Shown here piece by piece: positions 7,166-17,758 of a stretch of DNA of 64,000 nt; position 1 is the stretch's first letter, and the number at the start of each line of letters is the position of its first letter. This stretch comes from Bdellovibrio sp. BCCA (GTDB taxonomy: Bacteria > Bdellovibrionota > Bdellovibrionia > Bdellovibrionales > Bdellovibrionaceae): the NCBI RefSeq assembly GCF_037996825.1, contig NZ_JBBNAC010000001.1:2232001-2296000 (forward strand). Direction: 5' to 3'. The translations under genes and the position numbers were made by a program. Below the pieces are notes generated by a model. The model worked only from the letters and a program-made list of their open reading frames with translations. It was not told where the DNA came from and did no database searches.

Positions 7166-10100
7166 CTACATATCCGAGATATAGCTGACGTAAGCCGTTG
7201 TTCCCGCTTTCAGAATCGTTACCAAAACATGTCCTGACGTATTCGAAATCACGCCACCCGAGCAAGCTGGTGCACATCTCCAAGTAGTAACGCTTGAACC
7301 GGAGAGCGTGTAACTTCCCGTATTCTGAACAATCAACGTATAACTTGTTCCATCTTGCATGTTATTTAGTACCAATGTACCTGCAGCCGCTGTCGTTGCG
7401 ATAACGTTGGCTGTCGAGAAATCGACCGTCAGACTTGATATCGCAGAATAAGCCGTTGTAAGAGATCCACCGGAAACTTGAAGTTTCGAAACTGGAGTGG
7501 TTGTACCGATACCAACACTGCCGGTTGCGCTATCCATGGAAAGTGCGGTCGTAGGTGTAACACCATTATAAAATGTAAAGTTGAGATCGTTTTGCTGAGC
7601 CGCTGTCGTGTATGCGTTGCCTTTACCTTCAATAGCCCAACCTTTGGACGTAGCATCTGCCAGACCAGTGGTATTCCCGTTCAACGTTACGATTTCTAAA
7701 ACCGCTGAATTTGTCGCCCCAGCTCCTCCTGTACCAATAGTCGTACGAACCGTTCCAGAGTTCGCGACATGAAGACGCGAGTTTACATAGGGCGTTGTTC
7801 CGATACCGACGTTGCCGGAAGAATCGATACGCATTTTTTCGAGCCCGCCGTTGGTAAAACCTATTGTCGAGGCCGCTGGACGATAGATTCCTGTCTGGGT
7901 GTCCCCAATAAACGAATAAGGTGGAGTCGTCACTGCAACGCCTGAGGAATTGATCAGAGCGGAGCCTGTTCCTCCCACGCCCTGAATTCCGATGTTGGTA
8001 AACGCAAATCGTTGGGCACCACCAGCAGAAAAGCCAACACTGGATGCCGCGACCGAGTAAAATCCATCGGTGTTTTGACTGGAGAATGTGATGGATGGAA
8101 GAGTTGACGTCCCGGCAGCCGCTTTGAACTGTCCCGTCATCGCAACAGATCCATCTGATTTAAAATCACCGGTGCCCGTCGGAATCGCCGTATTACAAAT
8201 CAATGATCCTGTTCCATCCGATGTACACATTGAGTTGTTCGTAATTCCGCTCACACCAATCAAAGGTACGTTACCGGAAGCTGTTCCTGTATTTTGAATT
8301 GCCGCAGTACCAAGACCTAAATTGGATCTTGCTGCCACAGCCGTGGTGGCTCCTGTACCACCACCCGCGAGCCCCAACGTTCCGAAGGCAGGCGCTGCTG
8401 CTCCTGCAGAAATCAATGCTTGTCCTGAAGTTCCTGCGGCTGTTGTCATGGCTTTACTTCCATCCATATACAAGATTCCACCAGCAGTAACTCCAAGAGA
8501 TCCGTTGTTTGTTCCACCACGAGCGATTGGTAAAACGCCTGATGTTAATTTACTCGTATCATGACTAGGAATCATAGCTGTCGCAAGCAATCCACTCGCA
8601 TCTAGTTTCGCGATTTTATTTGCATCACCTGCGCCACCCGCAGTTCCTGAATTCAAAGTCAAAACTGGAGTTGTCGTAGGCGTTGCAACCGATATATCCG
8701 TGTTAAAACTAGAAACATTCGTCACAGTTCCGCCACCACCAGAGGCCGCAATCGTAATTCCTCCAGAAGAGTTCGTAACCGTAATTCCGGAACCCGCTGT
8801 GATATTGGCTAAAGAAAATCCTGTTCCGTTACCAATCAAAAGCTGTCCATTTGCGGCATTGGCGTCAGGATAACTTACGACTCTCTGTCTTGCTGGAGTG
8901 CTATTTGTCCAATAAAGATTTGTTCCATTGCTTTCAATATTTCCGCCAACGGGAGTTGTGACCAATGATCCAGCTGGAATCCTCATTGGTGAAAGAGCGG
9001 TGGAACCGACTGCTAAAGTCAGCATGCCCGTCATCGTGTCACCAGTTTTCTGAACTGCTCCCGTGATACGCGAGTCATTACCCGCAGCAAAAGTTGTTGC
9101 CGTCGTCCCTTGTAAACTTGAGATCGTAATATCTGTTGGAGCTGCCGCAGAACCCGTGTTGTTTCCTTTTAAAGTGTTCGCAGCCATATTGGCCATCTTC
9201 GCATTTGTCACAGCACCGGCAGAGATAGTCGCCGCTACGGAACCAGATCCACTAGCAGTCACATCTCCCGTCAGAGTTGTGATTCCTGCGCTTGGAATCG
9301 CAGTATTACAGATAATTGATCCCGTTCCATCTGACGTACACATCATGTTGTTCGTAATCCCACTCACACCGATCAAAGGAACGGTACCTGAAGATGATCC
9401 TGTGTTTTTAGTTGCCGCAGTACCAAGACCTAAATTTGTTTGTGCTGCTACAGCTGTCGTCGCACCAGTACCACCGTTTGCGATTGGCAATGCGCCAGAA
9501 ACATCAGTCGTTAAGCTCACAGAATTACCACCAGAGAGAACACCTGCTGCCGTATTCTTCACAAAACCAGCCGTACTCATTCCAGACAAAGTCATACCTG
9601 TGAACGTCGGACTTGCTGCTGTATGAATATTCTGAGGAGTGGAAAGTGTAATCGCATTTGCGGCATTCGTAACAGTGATCTGATTAGCTGTTCCGTTAAC
9701 CGTCTTATATTCATAAGCAGTTCCAGCAGCGTTCATTCCCAGCATCTGATTTGCAGTACCCAACGATGAAAGGCCTGCTAGAGAGATTGCCGGAGTTGTG
9801 CCACCAGTTGAACTTAATGGCAAAGTCGCAGTGACATTGGTCACTGTTCCGCCACCACCAGAAGCAGCAATCGTGATTCCTCCGGAAGAGTTCGTCACTG
9901 TAATTCCGGAACCTGCTGTGATGTTAGCTAAAGAGAAGCCAGTTCCGTTACCAATAAGAAGTTGGCCGTTCGCCGCATTGGCGTCGGGATAACTTACAAC
10001 TCTTTGCCTTGCTGGCGTGCTATTTGTCCAATACAGATTTGTTCCGTTGCTTTCGATATTACCACTAACTGGAGTTGTCACCAAAGCTCCCGCAGGGATT

Positions 10101-13100
10101 CTCATCGGAGAAAGCGTTGTTGTACCAGTTGCCAACGTCAGCATGCCCGTCATTGTGCCACCGGAAGTTTGCAATGCGCCTGGCGCCGTCTGAGCCTGGC
10201 ACGCAAAACCAGCTGCTGTCCATGTCGGAACGTGCCCTACTGTCGAGCAAGCAAATTCATAAAATTTGTTCGTACTATCCACCATGGCAAATCCAGTTGT
10301 CGCCGTATTCACACCTGTGAAATTCAAATCAGAACCGAGAATAGTTCCATCTAAAATTTTTCCTGTTGTTACTGCGTTCGCCGCAATTGTCGCTGCTGCA
10401 GAGCCTGGACCGGAAGCAGTGACATCACCGGTAAGGGCTGTCACGTAATTGCCACCAGCTTGTTTTGTATTAAAGGTATTCCAATCCGTTGAACTAAGAT
10501 AACCATCCGTTGAAGTAGTAGCCTGAGCAATTGTGATATTCGGAGTTGCACCACCGCTTGAGGAAAGCGGTGCTCCCGCAGTAACACTGGTTACACCACC
10601 AGCACTAGAGATCCATGAGAGATTTCCTGAGGCATCCGACTGAAGCATTTGATTTGCAGTTGGAGGATTTGTTGGCAATGTCAGTGTATAAGCAGCCGTT
10701 AATGTCCCAGGCGATTTAATATAGACACTTTCAGGACCCGTAGTATCTTTTAACTTGATACCTTTCGTTGCACTGAACGTTAAATCTCCTGTCATCGTGT
10801 CTCCGGCGATATTCACGGGAGTAAAACCTAAAGCCGTTGTTACATCGGAAGAACCAATATTGGCCCCCGTCGTGACACGACCTTTTGCATCCACTGTGAC
10901 TTTGGAATAAGTTCCTGCAGTTACACCCGAGTTTGCGAGTGTCAGGGCGCCCGTATTTGAAATCGTCGCATCACCTGACATTGTTTGTGCAACTGCTGCA
11001 TTCGTTCCATCACCAATCCAGATTTTTCCGTTAGCAAGTGAAGGTAGAAGTGGCGTTGGTGCCTGACACGCCCAACCTGTTGCTGTCCATGTGGCTACAT
11101 TACCAGTCGTTCCGCAAGCGAAATCAAAAAACTTTCCTGTGCTGTCTTTGATAACCAACCCAGATGTGGCAGTATTGACTCCGCTGTAATTTAGATCCGC
11201 ACCAACGATAGTACCATCTAAAATTTTTCCCGATGTCACAGCATTCGCAGCAATCGTCCCGGCAACGGATCCAGGACCCGTCGCAGTTACATCACCCGTC
11301 AATGCCGTGAGATAATTTCCTGCAGGTTGTTTCGTATTAAACGCGTCGTAATCTGTTTTACTTAAAAGACCGGCCGTCGTTCCTGCAGTCGACGCCATGG
11401 GAATATTCAAAGTATGAGTGTCAGATGCTGAAGACCATCCAGGAGAAGGTCCTGTTGTTCCAATTGCAAATCCTTGTGTTGAACCTGTTTGCCCACCAAG
11501 AGACGTCAAACCAGCACCAGAGATACCTAAAGCTTTTACGGCGGCTCCATCCCAGTATTTCACTTGGCCTGTTGTCGTATTAAACCAAGTTTTACCTTTA
11601 TCTCCAGCACCATATCCAGCAACAAGAGTCCCTTCGGTTGCATTCGTATAATTAGCTAGACCAATACTGCCAGTCATCACGTCACCCGATTTATTGAGTG
11701 GCGTGTAACCTAAAGCTGTCGTCACATCAGACGACCCAATATTCGTCCCCGTCGTGACACGACCTTTCGTATCCACTGTGACTTTGGAATAAGTTCCCGC
11801 TGTGACACCAGAGTTTGCTAACGTTGTCGTCAATGATCCCGCTGTTGACGTCACATCTCCTGTCAGAGCCGGCATACGCGCCGCTGCCAAAGTTCCTGTT
11901 GCGTCTGCAGTTCCAAGATCTACTGCATTTTTTGTCGCCAAAGAACCCAAACCTGTAATATCAGAATTTGCAAGTTGTGCAGCAACCCATGCTGATCCAC
12001 TCCAACGAAGCGTTTGTCCTGTTGTTGAACCATTTGAAATAGAAATAACAGGAGCTGCACCTCCAGAACTTGCAAGCGGCGCCGTTGCCGTAACGCCAGT
12101 CACAGTTCCTGTTCCAGCATTATCAGTTCCGCAAATCCAACCTGTGCCATTCCATTTTAAAATTTCGTTATTCGCACAAGCCATGTTGTTAGGTTTATAA
12201 GAAAGATATTGTCCTGCAGCTGAAGACACATGATCCACACGAACATTATTTACAGTTACAACACCCGCGTTATCAATCGCAGCATCTCCTGACATCGTTT
12301 GGGCAGTTGCTGCATTTGTACCATCACCGATCCAAATTTTTCCACTGGCTAATGAAGGCAAAAGTGGTACCGGGGCCTGACACGCAAAACCCGTCGCGGT
12401 CCATGTAGGAACATGCCCCGTAGTCGCACACGCAAAGTTAAAAAACTTTCCAGTGGAATCAACAACCGCAATTCCTGATGTCGCCGTATTCACACCGGTG
12501 AAATTCAAATCGGAACCCAGAATAGTTCCGTCCAAAATTTTTCCCGACGTGACAACACCAGTTCCGAGGGTCATGGCTCCTGTATTGGAAATTGTTGCAT
12601 CTCCACTAAGAGAAACCTCTTGCGCCTTGCCCGCTCCGTCACCAACCCAAATTTTAGTATCAGCTAAATTCGCGGAGTTAGAAACTGCGTCTAGCTTTGA
12701 ATTAAATGTCGACCAATCCGACGAAGTTAAAAGACCACGGTTTGTGCTAGATGCACTTGGCAAATTAAACGTATGTACTGTTCCTGAAGAAGAAATACCA
12801 AAATCAGTACCTGTAGAACCTGTTGCGAATGTCTGTGTTGATCCATTTAAACCATTCATACTTTGCAGACCAGAGCCAGCCGCTCCTAATGCAATCGCCG
12901 CAGTTCCATTCCAATATTTAATTTCATTGGTATCAGTGCGATACCACATTTTACCGTTGTCGCCTGCACCTAAACCTGTTGGGTCCGATGTTACGGCATT
13001 TAAACCCAAAGGACCTGCCATGACATCACCGGCTTTGTCTAATGGCGTATATCCAAGAGCTGTCATCACATCCGCTGATCCAATATTCGCACCGGCTGTC

Positions 13101-14722
13101 ACCCGCCCTTTGGCATCGACAGTCACTTTTGAATAAGTTCCCGCCGTGACACCGGAGTTTGAAAGCGTTAAAACGCCAGCATTGGAAAGTGTGGCGTCTC
13201 CAGTTAGATTTTGTTCTTGCGCTTTGTTTGTTCCATCACCAATCCAAATTTTTCCATCGCTCAAGGTCGTATTATTAGCGACGTCAGCTGTACCGCAAAC
13301 CCAATCAGTGCCGTTGTACTTAAGGATCTCCCCCACCGCGCACGTTTTTGCGATAAAGTTTTTCGCAGAACTTCCGTCCCAATATTTAACGGTGTTGGTC
13401 GTTGAATTGTACCAGATCTTTCCCGCATCTGCGGCAGTTAAGCCTGTCGGATCCGAAGCGTTATTGGAAAGATGCAAGGACTTTCCAGCATTCATCGTGA
13501 TGTAACCTGTATAAAGCAGATTATTTCCCGACATATTGATATCACCAGAAAGAGTTCCCCCCGAAAGTGGTAACTTTGTCGTGTCATTTACAGTAATGCC
13601 TGTCACAGCCACAACTCGGCCTTGAGCATCTACTTGCAATTGCGGAATCGTATTGGCCGAGCCATAAGTTCCCGCTGTAACCCCCGTCGCACTCAAAGCA
13701 GAACAAACAAATGAATCAGAAGCAGAACTCCATATTAAAAACTCATTGAGCCCGCAAGAAGATGCAGGCCAAGGACTTGTCGAATTGGCGTTCGTCATGT
13801 CTGTATAATTCATTTTTTGAGCGACCCAAGCACTGCCATCCCAGCGAAGTGTCTGTCCAGCTACAGCGCCTGCACTAAGAGAAATAACAGGCGTTCCTCC
13901 GCCACTGCTGTTTAGTGGCGATTGTGCGGTGACTGAAGTCACCGTCCCGACACCCGCGTTATCGGTAGCACAAGCCCAAGCAGAACCATTCCATTTTAAA
14001 ATTTCGTTGTTGGCACAATTAAGCCCCGCAATTCCCGAAATGGGTGAAGGCACGCTTGTCAGTGCACTCCAAGGAACATTTGTAAGACTTGCGCCATCTT
14101 TAGGATCATATGAAGTGAATCCACTTCCATTCCATACAATACCTTGGTTTGTGGATGTGATCACTTTATCGAAATAATCTTCAAGCAACGCCTGGCTGAT
14201 TTTCGGTGATGTTTGAATAAACTCACTCGCCGATTTCCCCTCGAGCCTTTCCGATTCAATAGCAAACGCCGTAGCGCGAATATTAAAGTCCACGTCGATT
14301 GTGTCGGAATAAGCATTAAAAATAAGGCGAAGGCGTCTGCCATCCTGCTCACCGGCTGTCGGAGTATACGTACAAGTTCCTACTCCTCCAGAAACGGAGT
14401 TTAAATTAGGTTTAGACGTTTTATTATTGAACACCGAGCCCATCGTAAAACCTGGATCTCCGGCACTGCGAGCTCCCCCGCCCACGACCAAGTTCAAATA
14501 CCCTTCCGTCACATTTATGCTGGCATGAGTCTCGTCATACAAAATACAATCATTGGGAGACAATACTTGGAGTCGAAGCGGGACTCCAGTGACACTCAAC
14601 GGATTGCCATTAGGTTGTTTAATATAAGCCTGAAACGTCATGCCCTTATGAGTCTGAGCGTAGACATACTGAGGAAATAGGGCGACAAGGACGACCAAAA
14701 AACTCCAAATGAAGTTATTCAT
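7166..14722 (-). CDS. giant secreted fibre protein, MAT-like (mosaic adhesive trimer)
   Basis: About 2,518 residues. I choose the ATG at 14722 because GGAGGGAG lies 7 bases before it and a signal peptide follows ([22 protein letters not shown]); the frame opens 9 codons earlier. After a unique N-terminal domain (to about 170) the body is built of tail-fibre-like repeats rich in Gly, Ser, Thr and Ala: four [10 protein letters not shown]-type units, several [12 protein letters not shown] units, TALGYTPL units, and SSGG-TP-ISL units. Two blocks of about 93 residues are nearly identical. Near the C-terminus come two VGIGTT-P-L-V motifs, typical of trimeric tail-fibre necks, and a last roughly 90 residues with WRCAPAC that look like a tip domain. 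No S74 auto-cleavage domain was recognised. Bdellovibrio MAT fibres have this architecture and bind prey. The gene overlaps the lipoprotein gene upstream by 8 bases. Confidence 0.85.
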   Translation of the reverse strand: MNNFIWSFLVVLVALFPQYVYAQTHKGMTFQAYIKQPNGNPLSVTGVPLRLQVLSPNDCILYDETHASINVTEGYLNLVVGGGARSAGDPGFTMGSVFNNKTSKPNLNSVSGGVGTCTYTPTAGEQDGRRLRLIFNAYSDTIDVDFNIRATAFAIESERLEGKSASEFIQTSPKISQALLEDYFDKVITSTNQGIVWNGSGFTSYDPKDGASLTNVPWSALTSVPSPISGIAGLNCANNEILKWNGSAWACATDNAGVGTVTSVTAQSPLNSSGGGTPVISLSAGAVAGQTLRWDGSAWVAQKMNYTDMTNANSTSPWPASSCGLNEFLIWSSASDSFVCSALSATGVTAGTYGSANTIPQLQVDAQGRVVAVTGITVNDTTKLPLSGGTLSGDINMSGNNLLYTGYITMNAGKSLHLSNNASDPTGLTAADAGKIWYNSTTNTVKYWDGSSAKNFIAKTCAVGEILKYNGTDWVCGTADVANNTTLSDGKIWIGDGTNKAQEQNLTGDATLSNAGVLTLSNSGVTAGTYSKVTVDAKGRVTAGANIGSADVMTALGYTPLDKAGDVMAGPLGLNAVTSDPTGLGAGDNGKMWYRTDTNEIKYWNGTAAIALGAAGSGLQSMNGLNGSTQTFATGSTGTDFGISSSGTVHTFNLPSASSTNRGLLTSSDWSTFNSKLDAVSNSANLADTKIWVGDGAGKAQEVSLSGDATISNTGAMTLGTGVVTSGKILDGTILGSDLNFTGVNTATSGIAVVDSTGKFFNFACATTGHVPTWTATGFACQAPVPLLPSLASGKIWIGDGTNAATAQTMSGDAAIDNAGVVTVNNVRVDHVSSAAGQYLSYKPNNMACANNEILKWNGTGWICGTDNAGTGTVTGVTATAPLASSGGAAPVISISNGSTTGQTLRWSGSAWVAAQLANSDITGLGSLATKNAVDLGTADATGTLAAARMPALTGDVTSTAGSLTTTLANSGVTAGTYSKVTVDTKGRVTTGTNIGSSDVTTALGYTPLNKSGDVMTGSIGLANYTNATEGTLVAGYGAGDKGKTWFNTTTGQVKYWDGAAVKALGISGAGLTSLGGQTGSTQGFAIGTTGPSPGWSSASDTHTLNIPMASTAGTTAGLLSKTDYDAFNTKQPAGNYLTALTGDVTATGPGSVAGTIAANAVTSGKILDGTIVGADLNYSGVNTATSGLVIKDSTGKFFDFACGTTGNVATWTATGWACQAPTPLLPSLANGKIWIGDGTNAAVAQTMSGDATISNTGALTLANSGVTAGTYSKVTVDAKGRVTTGANIGSSDVTTALGFTPVNIAGDTMTGDLTFSATKGIKLKDTTGPESVYIKSPGTLTAAYTLTLPTNPPTANQMLQSDASGNLSWISSAGGVTSVTAGAPLSSSGGATPNITIAQATTSTDGYLSSTDWNTFNTKQAGGNYVTALTGDVTASGPGSAAATIAANAVTTGKILDGTILGSDLNFTGVNTATTGFAMVDSTNKFYEFACSTVGHVPTWTAAGFACQAQTAPGALQTSGGTMTGMLTLATGTTTLSPMRIPAGALVTTPVSGNIESNGTNLYWTNSTPARQRVVSYPDANAANGQLLIGNGTGFSLANITAGSGITVTNSSGGITIAASGGGGTVTNVTATLPLSSTGGTTPAISLAGLSSLGTANQMLGMNAAGTAYEYKTVNGTANQITVTNAANAITLSTPQNIHTAASPTFTGMTLSGMSTAGFVKNTAAGVLSGGNSVSLTTDVSGALPIANGGTGATTAVAAQTNLGLGTAATKNTGSSSGTVPLIGVSGITNNMMCTSDGTGSIICNTAIPSAGITTLTGDVTASGSGSVAATISAGAVTNAKMANMAANTLKGNNTGSAAAPTDITISSLQGTTATTFAAGNDSRITGAVQKTGDTMTGMLTLAVGSTALSPMRIPAGSLVTTPVGGNIESNGTNLYWTNSTPARQRVVSYPDANAANGQLLIGNGTGFSLANITAGSGITVTNSSGGITIAASGGGGTVTNVSSFNTDISVATPTTTPVLTLNSGTAGGAGDANKIAKLDASGLLATAMIPSHDTSKLTSGVLPIARGGTNNGSLGVTAGGILYMDGSKAMTTAAGTSGQALISAGAAAPAFGTLGLAGGGTGATTAVAARSNLGLGTAAIQNTGTASGNVPLIGVSGITNNSMCTSDGTGSLICNTAIPTGTGDFKSDGSVAMTGQFKAAAGTSTLPSITFSSQNTDGFYSVAASSVGFSAGGAQRFAFTNIGIQGVGGTGSALINSSGVAVTTPPYSFIGDTQTGIYRPAASTIGFTNGGLEKMRIDSSGNVGIGTTPYVNSRLHVANSGTVRTTIGTGGAGATNSAVLEIVTLNGNTTGLADATSKGWAIEGKGNAYTTAAQQNDLNFTFYNGVTPTTALSMDSATGSVGIGTTTPVSKLQVSGGSLTTAYSAISSLTVDFSTANVIATTAAAGTLVLNNMQDGTSYTLIVQNTGSYTLSGSSVTTWRCAPACSGGVISNTSGHVLVTILKAGTTAYVSYISDM
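8713..8995 (-). repeat. fibre gene internal repeat block, copy B
   Basis: Encodes about 93 residues (SPMRIPAG through GGGGTVTNV, including [20 protein letters not shown]) that are almost identical to those encoded at 9834-10110. The DNA copies differ mainly at third codon positions, so the duplication is not recent or is under selection at protein level. Ends are approximate. Confidence 0.8.
9834..10110 (-). repeat. fibre gene internal repeat block, copy A
   Basis: Partner of the block at 8713-8995, about 1.1 kb apart. Such long near-identical segments allow homologous recombination that would shorten or lengthen the fibre without breaking the frame. Ends are approximate. Confidence 0.8.
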
Positions 14723-14987
14723 AAAAGACTCCCTCCACTTGATATCCATTCGCCAATTTCTTTTTTTGCGCTAATTCGTTCCAGGTTCCTTGAATCTTGT
14801 ACCCTGAAGCCGTCGTAATGAATTCGGTCTGAGTCATCTCCGCTTGACCACTTTTAGTTTGTTTGTGGTCACTTTCTTCTGCTGTTTTACTTAAATTCGA
14901 GATGGAAGCATCAAGGCCGCATCCAGATAAAAGGAGCCCTTGAGCTGATAGAAATAGAGTCATAATTTTTAAAGCTGTTCTTTTCAT
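14715..14987 (-). CDS. small lipoprotein, partner of the fibre
   Basis: 90 residues with a lipoprotein signal (charged MKRTALK, hydrophobic core, lipobox LLSGC with Cys23). The mature part is mostly polar (Lys, Glu, Gln, Thr) with no recognised domain. Its last codons overlap the fibre start, and the fibre ribosome site lies inside this gene, so the two are translationally coupled. I infer a role in anchoring, export or assembly of the fibre. A start ribosome site (GGTGG) precedes the ATG. Confidence 0.75.
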   Translation of the reverse strand: MKRTALKIMTLFLSAQGLLLSGCGLDASISNLSKTAEESDHKQTKSGQAEMTQTEFITTASGYKIQGTWNELAQKKKLANGYQVEGVFYE

Positions 14988-15000
14988 CTAAATCCACCTA

Positions 15001-15029
15001 CGTTCGGTAATGACACCTTAACCGTTCGG
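15001..15029. promoter_or_regulatory. direct repeat upstream of the fibre operon
   Basis: CGTTCGG occurs at 15001-15007 and 15023-15029, 22 bases apart (two helical turns), 14-42 bases before the lipoprotein start. The spacing suits an activator or repressor binding in tandem. No confident -10/-35 pair could be assigned. Confidence 0.35.
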
Positions 15030-15140
15030 ATTTATATGAGATGATCTTAAATATTCTGACGGGCTTGAAACCAAATTTTGTTGCGTTTAAAAACTGGAAG
15101 CAAAGGTCTCCCACGAACGGCCTAGAAAACAGCTCTCATG

Positions 15141-15168
15141 ATGTTGCTATAAATTTTTCCAGCAACAT
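15141..15168. promoter_or_regulatory. GTTGC dyad, copy 4 (candidate operator)
   Basis: ATGTTGCT at 15141-15148 and AGCAACAT at 15161-15168 form an 8-bp perfect inverted repeat around a 12-base AT-rich spacer, the best copy in the window. It lies between the fibre operon and the TIGR02147 gene, about 110 bases before the latter. A near copy (GTTGC, 15-base spacer, GCAAA) lies at about 15080-15104. Confidence 0.5.
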
Positions 15169-15276
15169 AATAGATTCGTATCTCTAAATAAAGAACTTGC
15201 AACAGTTCATTATTCCTAGATAGAAAAGCAGCCAGGTAATTTGACAAATTCTCATTTCCGTAATGAATAGGCTTAC

Positions 15277-16035
15277 ATGGATTTATCGGTACTTTTAAAA
15301 AGCGAATTCGAAAAAAGAAAAAGCAAGAATACAAGATACAGCCTAAGAGCATTCGCAAAAAGTTTGAATATCGAAGCTGGTGCTCTTCTTCGCATCATGA
15401 CCAATAAGCGTTTGGCGACCCATGCAACGGCGGTGACACTTTTAAAAAATTTAAACACCCCAGCAACCGTTCAAACCGATATTTTAAATGAGCTTGAAAA
15501 CCGTAGAAAAAATTCTTCCAGACCAAGCAAGAAAAATGGAATGCAGTCATTTTCTGTCCAAGAGTTCGAAACCTACTTTGATATTCTCCACATTCACACG
15601 ATGGAATCACTGAACTTGCTTCAATTTAGAAGCACTCGTCAAACACCGGCTCTTGCCGAATCACTGGGTGTTTCTCTCATTCAACTCAATGAAGTGATTA
15701 ATCAACTGATTGGAATAGGCGCCGTCCGCATTGTCGGAGATCAATTTGAAGTTTTGTATAAATCCTTTTCAACAGTACCCCTTGGGTTCACAAGTGAGAA
15801 AAGGAAAAACTTGCAAAAAGAATTTTTAAAAAAAGCCCATGACGCTATCGATTTAGTTCCTTTTGAACTGAGAGATCACAGCACCCTCACGATTCCGGTC
15901 TCGGAAAAGGATTTAAACGCCATAAAGGCCATCTTAAAGCGCGCGCGAGCACGCATTAATGGAATTTCTGAAAAGCGTACGAAGCGTGATCAACTTTATA
16001 ATGTTAGCTTAGCTCTCTATCCGGTGGTATTATGA
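15277..16035 (+). CDS. TIGR02147-family regulator-like protein, 252 aa
   Basis: Intact member of the TIGR02147 family. The N-terminal third (MDLSVLLKSEFEKRKSKNTRYSLRAF then LNIEAGALLRIMTNKRLAT) carries the helix-turn-helix-like family start. The middle (residues about 95-165) is a winged-helix-like domain (TPALAESLGVSLIQLNEVINQLIGIGAV). The end carries the conserved SEKDLNAIKAILKRARARI and a final strand. Length is normal for the family. The gene overlaps the next by 4 bases (ATGA), so the exported protein is its likely partner or target. A GTTGC dyad upstream could mean autoregulation. Function of the family is not settled; a cytoplasmic regulator is the usual assumption. Confidence 0.8.
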   Translation: MDLSVLLKSEFEKRKSKNTRYSLRAFAKSLNIEAGALLRIMTNKRLATHATAVTLLKNLNTPATVQTDILNELENRRKNSSRPSKKNGMQSFSVQEFETYFDILHIHTMESLNLLQFRSTRQTPALAESLGVSLIQLNEVINQLIGIGAVRIVGDQFEVLYKSFSTVPLGFTSEKRKNLQKEFLKKAHDAIDLVPFELRDHSTLTIPVSEKDLNAIKAILKRARARINGISEKRTKRDQLYNVSLALYPVVL

Positions 16036-16793
16036 AGAAAATAATCTTAACTTTACTATTTAGTTTTTTGCTTCCAACAACATCCTTCGCCTATATTCGT
16101 AATGGCACCGAAACAAACGGCGGCGACGGATTTGTCGCAGACTTCTATAGAGTCCTTGATAATACTATTAAAATACTGAATTCAAAATCATTAGAAGATA
16201 TTGAGCAGGTCCAACTGATTGAAATAAAGAAGCAAAGATCAAATTTAGACGTTATTTCCGCTCCTTCTGTATTTTTAAATGATAAAGAACTCAGTGCCAT
16301 CAACAATCCTTACTTCTCTCCTCCAAGAATTACTATTTCTCAAAAGTTCTGGCAGGGATTTTCGGAAGAGCAAAAAATCCAACTTGTATTGCATGAAATG
16401 CTTCCTGTAGTTGGTTTCTCTGACCACGATTATAAATTTTCCGGAGCACTCATGGCTAAGATCTTACCTTCAAGTCAAGATCTCGCGACGATCTACGATC
16501 TCATTGACACCTGTTCTTTGTCCCGTATTGATTCGTTCGATATGAATACTTTGAAATTCGCAAAGAAATTAAATTACCTGATTCATTCTGCAGCACTCAA
16601 AGGCTGCGGCACTTTCGTAAAGAAAGCAGTGCAAAGTGGATGGGATATAGATTATTGCTGGAAACAAAAAACATCATATCAAGATCTAGATGCAACAGCC
16701 TTCAACTCTCCAGATCAGCTTTTCGTAAAGTGGACAACTTTAGACGTTTTAAAATCGTTGGGCGCAAACCCTCTCAAAATTTGCACGGAGTAA
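16032..16793 (+). CDS. secreted hypothetical protein of the NGGD / HE-L type, 253 aa
   Basis: Signal peptide cleaved near residue 20 (PTTSFA). The mature protein starts with NGTETNGGDGFVADFYR and later has LVLHEMLPVVGFSDHDY around residue 120-140. Similar NGGD and LHE-L-G-D-x-x-Y motifs occur, as I recall, in other exported Bdellovibrio proteins of unknown function. The HE pair resembles a metallopeptidase helix, but the second His is not in the HExxH place, so I do not call it a peptidase. Four or five Cys in the C-terminal half. It is translationally coupled to the TIGR02147 gene. Confidence 0.7.
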   Translation: MKKIILTLLFSFLLPTTSFAYIRNGTETNGGDGFVADFYRVLDNTIKILNSKSLEDIEQVQLIEIKKQRSNLDVISAPSVFLNDKELSAINNPYFSPPRITISQKFWQGFSEEQKIQLVLHEMLPVVGFSDHDYKFSGALMAKILPSSQDLATIYDLIDTCSLSRIDSFDMNTLKFAKKLNYLIHSAALKGCGTFVKKAVQSGWDIDYCWKQKTSYQDLDATAFNSPDQLFVKWTTLDVLKSLGANPLKICTE

Positions 16794-16861
16794 ATAAGCT
16801 CTGCTGTTTCCAAAAATTTGGGAGCAACGGCAGGCCTATTTCTTTATTTTCGGAGCAACAC

Positions 16862-16991
16862 CTTAAAACGGTTTTAAGACTGTTAAGGTAATTAGCAAAT
16901 TTAATAAATCGACAACTAAAGTTTCGTATATTTGCGTCGATCCGTAAAAAGCAGCATGCACCGATTTTGCATTAGACAATTGCATGTTGCT
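16862..16991. promoter_or_regulatory. inverted repeats upstream of the F-Q-N-C lipoprotein gene
   Basis: CTTAAAAC-G-GTTTTAAG at 16862-16878 is a perfect palindrome. Further on, AGCAGCATGCA (16950-16960) and TGCATGTTGCT (16981-16991) form an inverted repeat with one mismatch around a 20-base spacer, ending just before the AAGGGGGA ribosome site of the gene at 17004. The second could be a 5-prime leader hairpin or an operator. The hairpin-like CTGCTGTTTCC / GGGAGCAACGGCAG at about 16802-16836 may be the terminator of the preceding gene. Confidence 0.35.
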
Positions 16992-17003
16992 CAAGGGGGA
17001 AAG

Positions 17004-17708
17004 ATGAAGATCAAATTAACTCAAATTGCCATCATTATTATAGTACCAGCACTTCTCTTCGGATTTCAGAACTGTTCAAAATTGGGAACAAACGGAATCG
17101 CAGTAAATGAAAAAGTACTGTCCCTTGATTCCGTACAAGTCGCCGAACCCGTAGCAGTCGATCCTGTCAATGATAGCGGGAATGATCCAGTCACAAGCGC
17201 TCCTAATAATGGAGGAGGTAAAGGTGACAATGGTGTCAAAGAAGATCCTTCCACAGAAGTAGAGGTCGGATCCCAACCTACTCCATCAACAACGGATCCG
17301 GCTCCCGCTGACATTCCAGATGACGAAGTTGCAGATGCCATTCGTGCTTGCCAATCAGAAACACCTCTTGAAGTCATCCCTGATTTGGACCTTAAGTTCA
17401 ACCACGAAAGCGTGAGTGTGGATGTTCAAAAAGTGACGGCACTCAAAGGTAATTACGGAAGCTCTGTTGTGGTTCGAGCACAAAACGAAGGAGCGCTGGC
17501 AGAGTCTATTCATATTAATAACTCCACTTTGATACTTTGCGATTTTGCTCATATCGAAAACATCAAAGGAACCCAAAACCACATCATCATTGTAAATGGT
17601 GAAATTGAAGATCTTCAGATGAATAACTCAACGGTCGCTCTGGTCAATGCTCAGGTTAAATCAGCCAAGGGACCTAACACAGTTATTAAAAACTACAGCC
17701 TTAAATAA
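17004..17708 (+). CDS. lipoprotein with F-Q-N-C lipobox, 234 aa
   Basis: The ATG at 17004 follows a strong AAGGGGGA site; the frame extends 24 codons further without a plausible start. The signal ends LLFGFQNC, a non-standard lipobox (Asn at -1) that I recall from other Bdellovibrio lipoproteins. Residues about 40-110 are a disordered linker rich in Pro, Asp, Thr and Gly. The rest (about 115-234) is a right-handed beta-helix-like run of short strands (SVVVRAQNEG, HIIIVNGEIEDLQ, STVALVNAQVKSA). Likely anchored on the periplasmic face or surface. It is probably co-transcribed with the gene 50 bases downstream, which has the same kind of ribosome site. Confidence 0.75.
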   Translation: MKIKLTQIAIIIIVPALLFGFQNCSKLGTNGIAVNEKVLSLDSVQVAEPVAVDPVNDSGNDPVTSAPNNGGGKGDNGVKEDPSTEVEVGSQPTPSTTDPAPADIPDDEVADAIRACQSETPLEVIPDLDLKFNHESVSVDVQKVTALKGNYGSSVVVRAQNEGALAESIHINNSTLILCDFAHIENIKGTQNHIIIVNGEIEDLQMNNSTVALVNAQVKSAKGPNTVIKNYSLK

Positions 17709-17758
17709 GAACCGTAAATCAGTCATTAAGTATCAGCGATAAATAAAAGGGGGAAATA

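Noticed and set aside
8088-13505. Several long plus-strand ORFs opposite the fibre gene, such as 9063-9626 and 12453-13136
   Set aside because: They are Pro/Val/Ala-rich mirror frames of the Gly/Thr/Ala-rich fibre coding strand, with no signals of their own.
7166-14722. CRISPR-like or tandem DNA repeat array inside the long minus-strand gene
   Set aside because: The repeats are of protein-coding units with varying spacing, third-position differences and one open frame; there are no fixed-length repeats and spacers.
16032-16793. Zinc metallopeptidase call from the LHEM motif
   Set aside because: The second His is not at the HExxH position, so a metallopeptidase cannot be supported.
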